Part shown: piece by piece, positions 20,883-22,390 of the stretch | Position numbering within the stretch: the stretch's first letter is position 1 | Layout of the letters: each line of letters opens with the position of its first letter | NCBI GenBank assembly: GCA_049513695.1 | Contig: JBEKVW010000029.1 | Location: 1-22,390, forward strand | Source: UBA1162 sp049513695 | Lineage (GTDB): Bacteria > Chloroflexota > Dehalococcoidia > GIF9 > UBA5629 | DNA: 22,390 bases | Reading direction: 5' to 3' | Notes under the pieces: model-generated | Told to the model about the DNA's origin: nothing | Database searches by the model: none | The model's input: the letters and a program-made list of their open reading frames with translations, nothing else | Position numbers and translations under genes: made by a program

Positions 20883-22390
20883 TTATTCCAGTGACACTAT
20901 ATAAAAATAGTGTGGTTGTCCGCCGCTAACCATCTCTATTTGCTTCCCCGGGTATTTCTCCTTCAGCTTGTTTAGCACGATATCGGCCTGCGCGGGTGTA
21001 ATATCGGCGCCGTAATAGAGCGTCACCAGCTCCACGGAATCGATGCCCGCCGTATTCAGGCTGGACATCAGCACTTCGGTGACATCATCACTGCAGGCTA
21101 CCAGGTCCGTATCGTCGATGATGCCGATGGCCTGCCCCTGCTTGATTTTCATACCGTGCAACTGGGTGGAGCGCGCCGCCGTGGTGATCTCCACCGACTT
21201 GACCCCCTTGATGGAATCGCTCATGGACTTGATATTTTCTTCCAGCGTATTCTCGTAGTTGAAGGTCATCAGCGCCGTCACGCCCTGAGGCAAGGTCCGG
21301 CTGGGGATGACCTCCACCGCTTTCTGCGTTAGCTCCTTAATACGCGTTGCTGTCAAAATGATATTTTTATTGTTGGGCAATAAGATGATCTTCTGAGCAT
21401 CGACGGACTCCACTGCCGCCAGGATTTCTTTGACGCTGGGATTCATGGTCTGCCCGCCCTTCACCGTTATAGCGCCCAGGCTCTCAAAGACCTTGGTCAT
21501 GCCCTCGCCGAAGGCCACAGCTATCACGGCAATGTCGGACTGCAGCGCCTTCTGACGCTGCATCTCCTTGAACCCGACATGCTGGTCGTCCATATTCTGT
21601 ATCTGTATTTGATGAAGCGTACCCAGGGAGGTGGCATAGGCCAGGATGCTGCCGGGGTCGTAGGTATGTATATGCACGCGCACGTTTGTCTCATCGCCGG
21701 CCACGACCAGGGAAAGCCCCCTGCCTTCCAGCTTATTTTTTATCTTCTCCGGGTCCAACGTATCGCCTTCCAGCAGGAAGTTCGTGCAGTAGCCGTAGGC
21801 CTCCTCTTCCTCTGTGGCCGTTACACCGATATGCTTGGTAGCCGTGATATTGGCGCTCACCATCTGCGGCTTCCTGAATTGAAGGTCTTCCAGTTCGCCC
21901 TTGAGGAACCTCAGGGCGCCGTCCAGTAAAATATAAAGGCCCTGTCCCCCGGCATCCACCACGCCTGCTTCCATCAGCACGGGCAGCAGGGTTGGTGTGC
22001 GGGCCACGGATTCCCTGGACTCTTTAACGGCGGCCTCAACTATCCCTATCAGGTCATCCGGATTTTTCTCGGCATATTGTTTGGCCATTACGGCGGAGTC
22101 GTGGATGACTGTTATAATGGTCCCCTCCACCGGGTTGGAAAGGCCCTCGCGCGCCGTCTTGGCAGCCTGCTCGAAGGCTTTGGCCCAATCGCCGCCGGTA
22201 AAAGTATCTTTGCCGTCGAACCCCTTGGAGAATCCGCGGAAAATCTGTGACAGTATGACGCCGGAGTTGCCTCGTGCGCCGAGCAGTGCGCCGTGTGACA
22301 TGGCCTTGGCCATGACCGACGTGGTGGTGTCGGCGGCCCTGTCGGCCTCCTCAATGACAGACCGCAGCGTCAGCAGCATATTGGTGCCGG
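20883..22390 (-). CDS. fakA: Fatty acid kinase subunit FakA (DAK2/DhaL-type), 5' end beyond window
   Basis: FakA phosphorylates FakB-bound fatty acids to acyl-phosphates for PlsX/PlsY-dependent phospholipid synthesis. The frame stays open to the window edge: codons before the apparent first Met read Gly-Thr-Asn, completing GTNMLLTLRS, the end of the DGDTGTNM metal/ATP motif. The true start is therefore outside, and about 500 residues are visible. The DhaL kinase domain shows HGALLGARGNSGVILSQ and MEAGVVDAGGQGLYIL. A middle domain (EEEEAYGYCTNFLLEG, NVRVHIHTYDPG) follows, then a DegV-like C-terminal domain (ILLPNNKNIILTA, VTLYYGADI) to SLE. It heads the visible part of the fakA-degV-degV-recG run, which supports FakA over a dihydroxyacetone kinase subunit. 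Confidence 0.93.
   Translation of the reverse strand, partial: GTNMLLTLRSVIEEADRAADTTTSVMAKAMSHGALLGARGNSGVILSQIFRGFSKGFDGKDTFTGGDWAKAFEQAAKTAREGLSNPVEGTIITVIHDSAVMAKQYAEKNPDDLIGIVEAAVKESRESVARTPTLLPVLMEAGVVDAGGQGLYILLDGALRFLKGELEDLQFRKPQMVSANITATKHIGVTATEEEEAYGYCTNFLLEGDTLDPEKIKNKLEGRGLSLVVAGDETNVRVHIHTYDPGSILAYATSLGTLHQIQIQNMDDQHVGFKEMQRQKALQSDIAVIAVAFGEGMTKVFESLGAITVKGGQTMNPSVKEILAAVESVDAQKIILLPNNKNIILTATRIKELTQKAVEVIPSRTLPQGVTALMTFNYENTLEENIKSMSDSIKGVKSVEITTAARSTQLHGMKIKQGQAIGIIDDTDLVACSDDVTEVLMSSLNTAGIDSVELVTLYYGADITPAQADIVLNKLKEKYPGKQIEMVSGGQPHYFYIVSLE

Overview
This window is a stretch of ordinary bacterial chromosome of moderate GC, densely coding on both strands. It holds translation, redox, lipid and sensory genes and shows no phage, insertion sequence, CRISPR array, rRNA or tRNA. 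The gene set suggests an anaerobic, non-model bacterium: an EF-G paralogue of the EF-G2 type, an ETF pair of the type common in anaerobes, a C_GCAxxG_C_C protein, a GatCA amidotransferase and a DegV/FakA cluster. My best guess is Chloroflexota, class Dehalococcoidia. That is inference from gene style and local order; no marker here proves it.

Layout. (1) 2-982: the 3' two thirds of an EF-G-like translational GTPase, closed by a strong terminator at 1004-1035. (2) 2896-1062, minus strand: etfB-etfA behind a near-consensus promoter. (3) 3591-3154, minus: a small four-cysteine C_GCAxxG_C_C protein. (4) 5624-3682, minus: prfA-prmC, joined by a GTGA overlap, so RF1 and its methyltransferase are coupled. 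(5) 5769-6017, plus: a small cysteine-rich HNH-like protein whose catalytic histidines appear lost, with an inverted repeat around its -10 element. (6) 9076-6032, minus: a large membrane chemoreceptor-like protein with a dCache sensor and about six HAMP-like repeats. No other chemotaxis gene is present. (7) 9077-9421: a noncoding stretch packed with inverted repeats between the divergent chemoreceptor and gatC genes. (8) 9422-12986, plus: gatC-gatA, then an Lrp/AsnC regulator and a class I/II aminotransferase. Two matching palindromes bracket the regulator's promoter. (9) 22390-12988, minus: fakA (cut by the window edge)-degV-degV-recG-argS-trpS-inositol monophosphatase, closely packed and probably largely co-transcribed.

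How the genes fit together. Three translation modules are present: RF1 with PrmC, GatCA for transamidating misacylated tRNA, and ArgRS/TrpRS. FakA with two FakB-like DegV proteins forms a probable complete fatty-acid kinase with a choice of two acyl-binding subunits. EtfBA carries electrons for dehydrogenases encoded elsewhere. Four promoters (prfA, the HNH-like gene, gatC and the Lrp gene) share a TGN-extended -10.

I see no convincing new multi-gene system. The best leads are the paired palindromes at the Lrp gene, the structured 9114-9282 region, and the degenerate HNH-like gene with its palindromic promoter.
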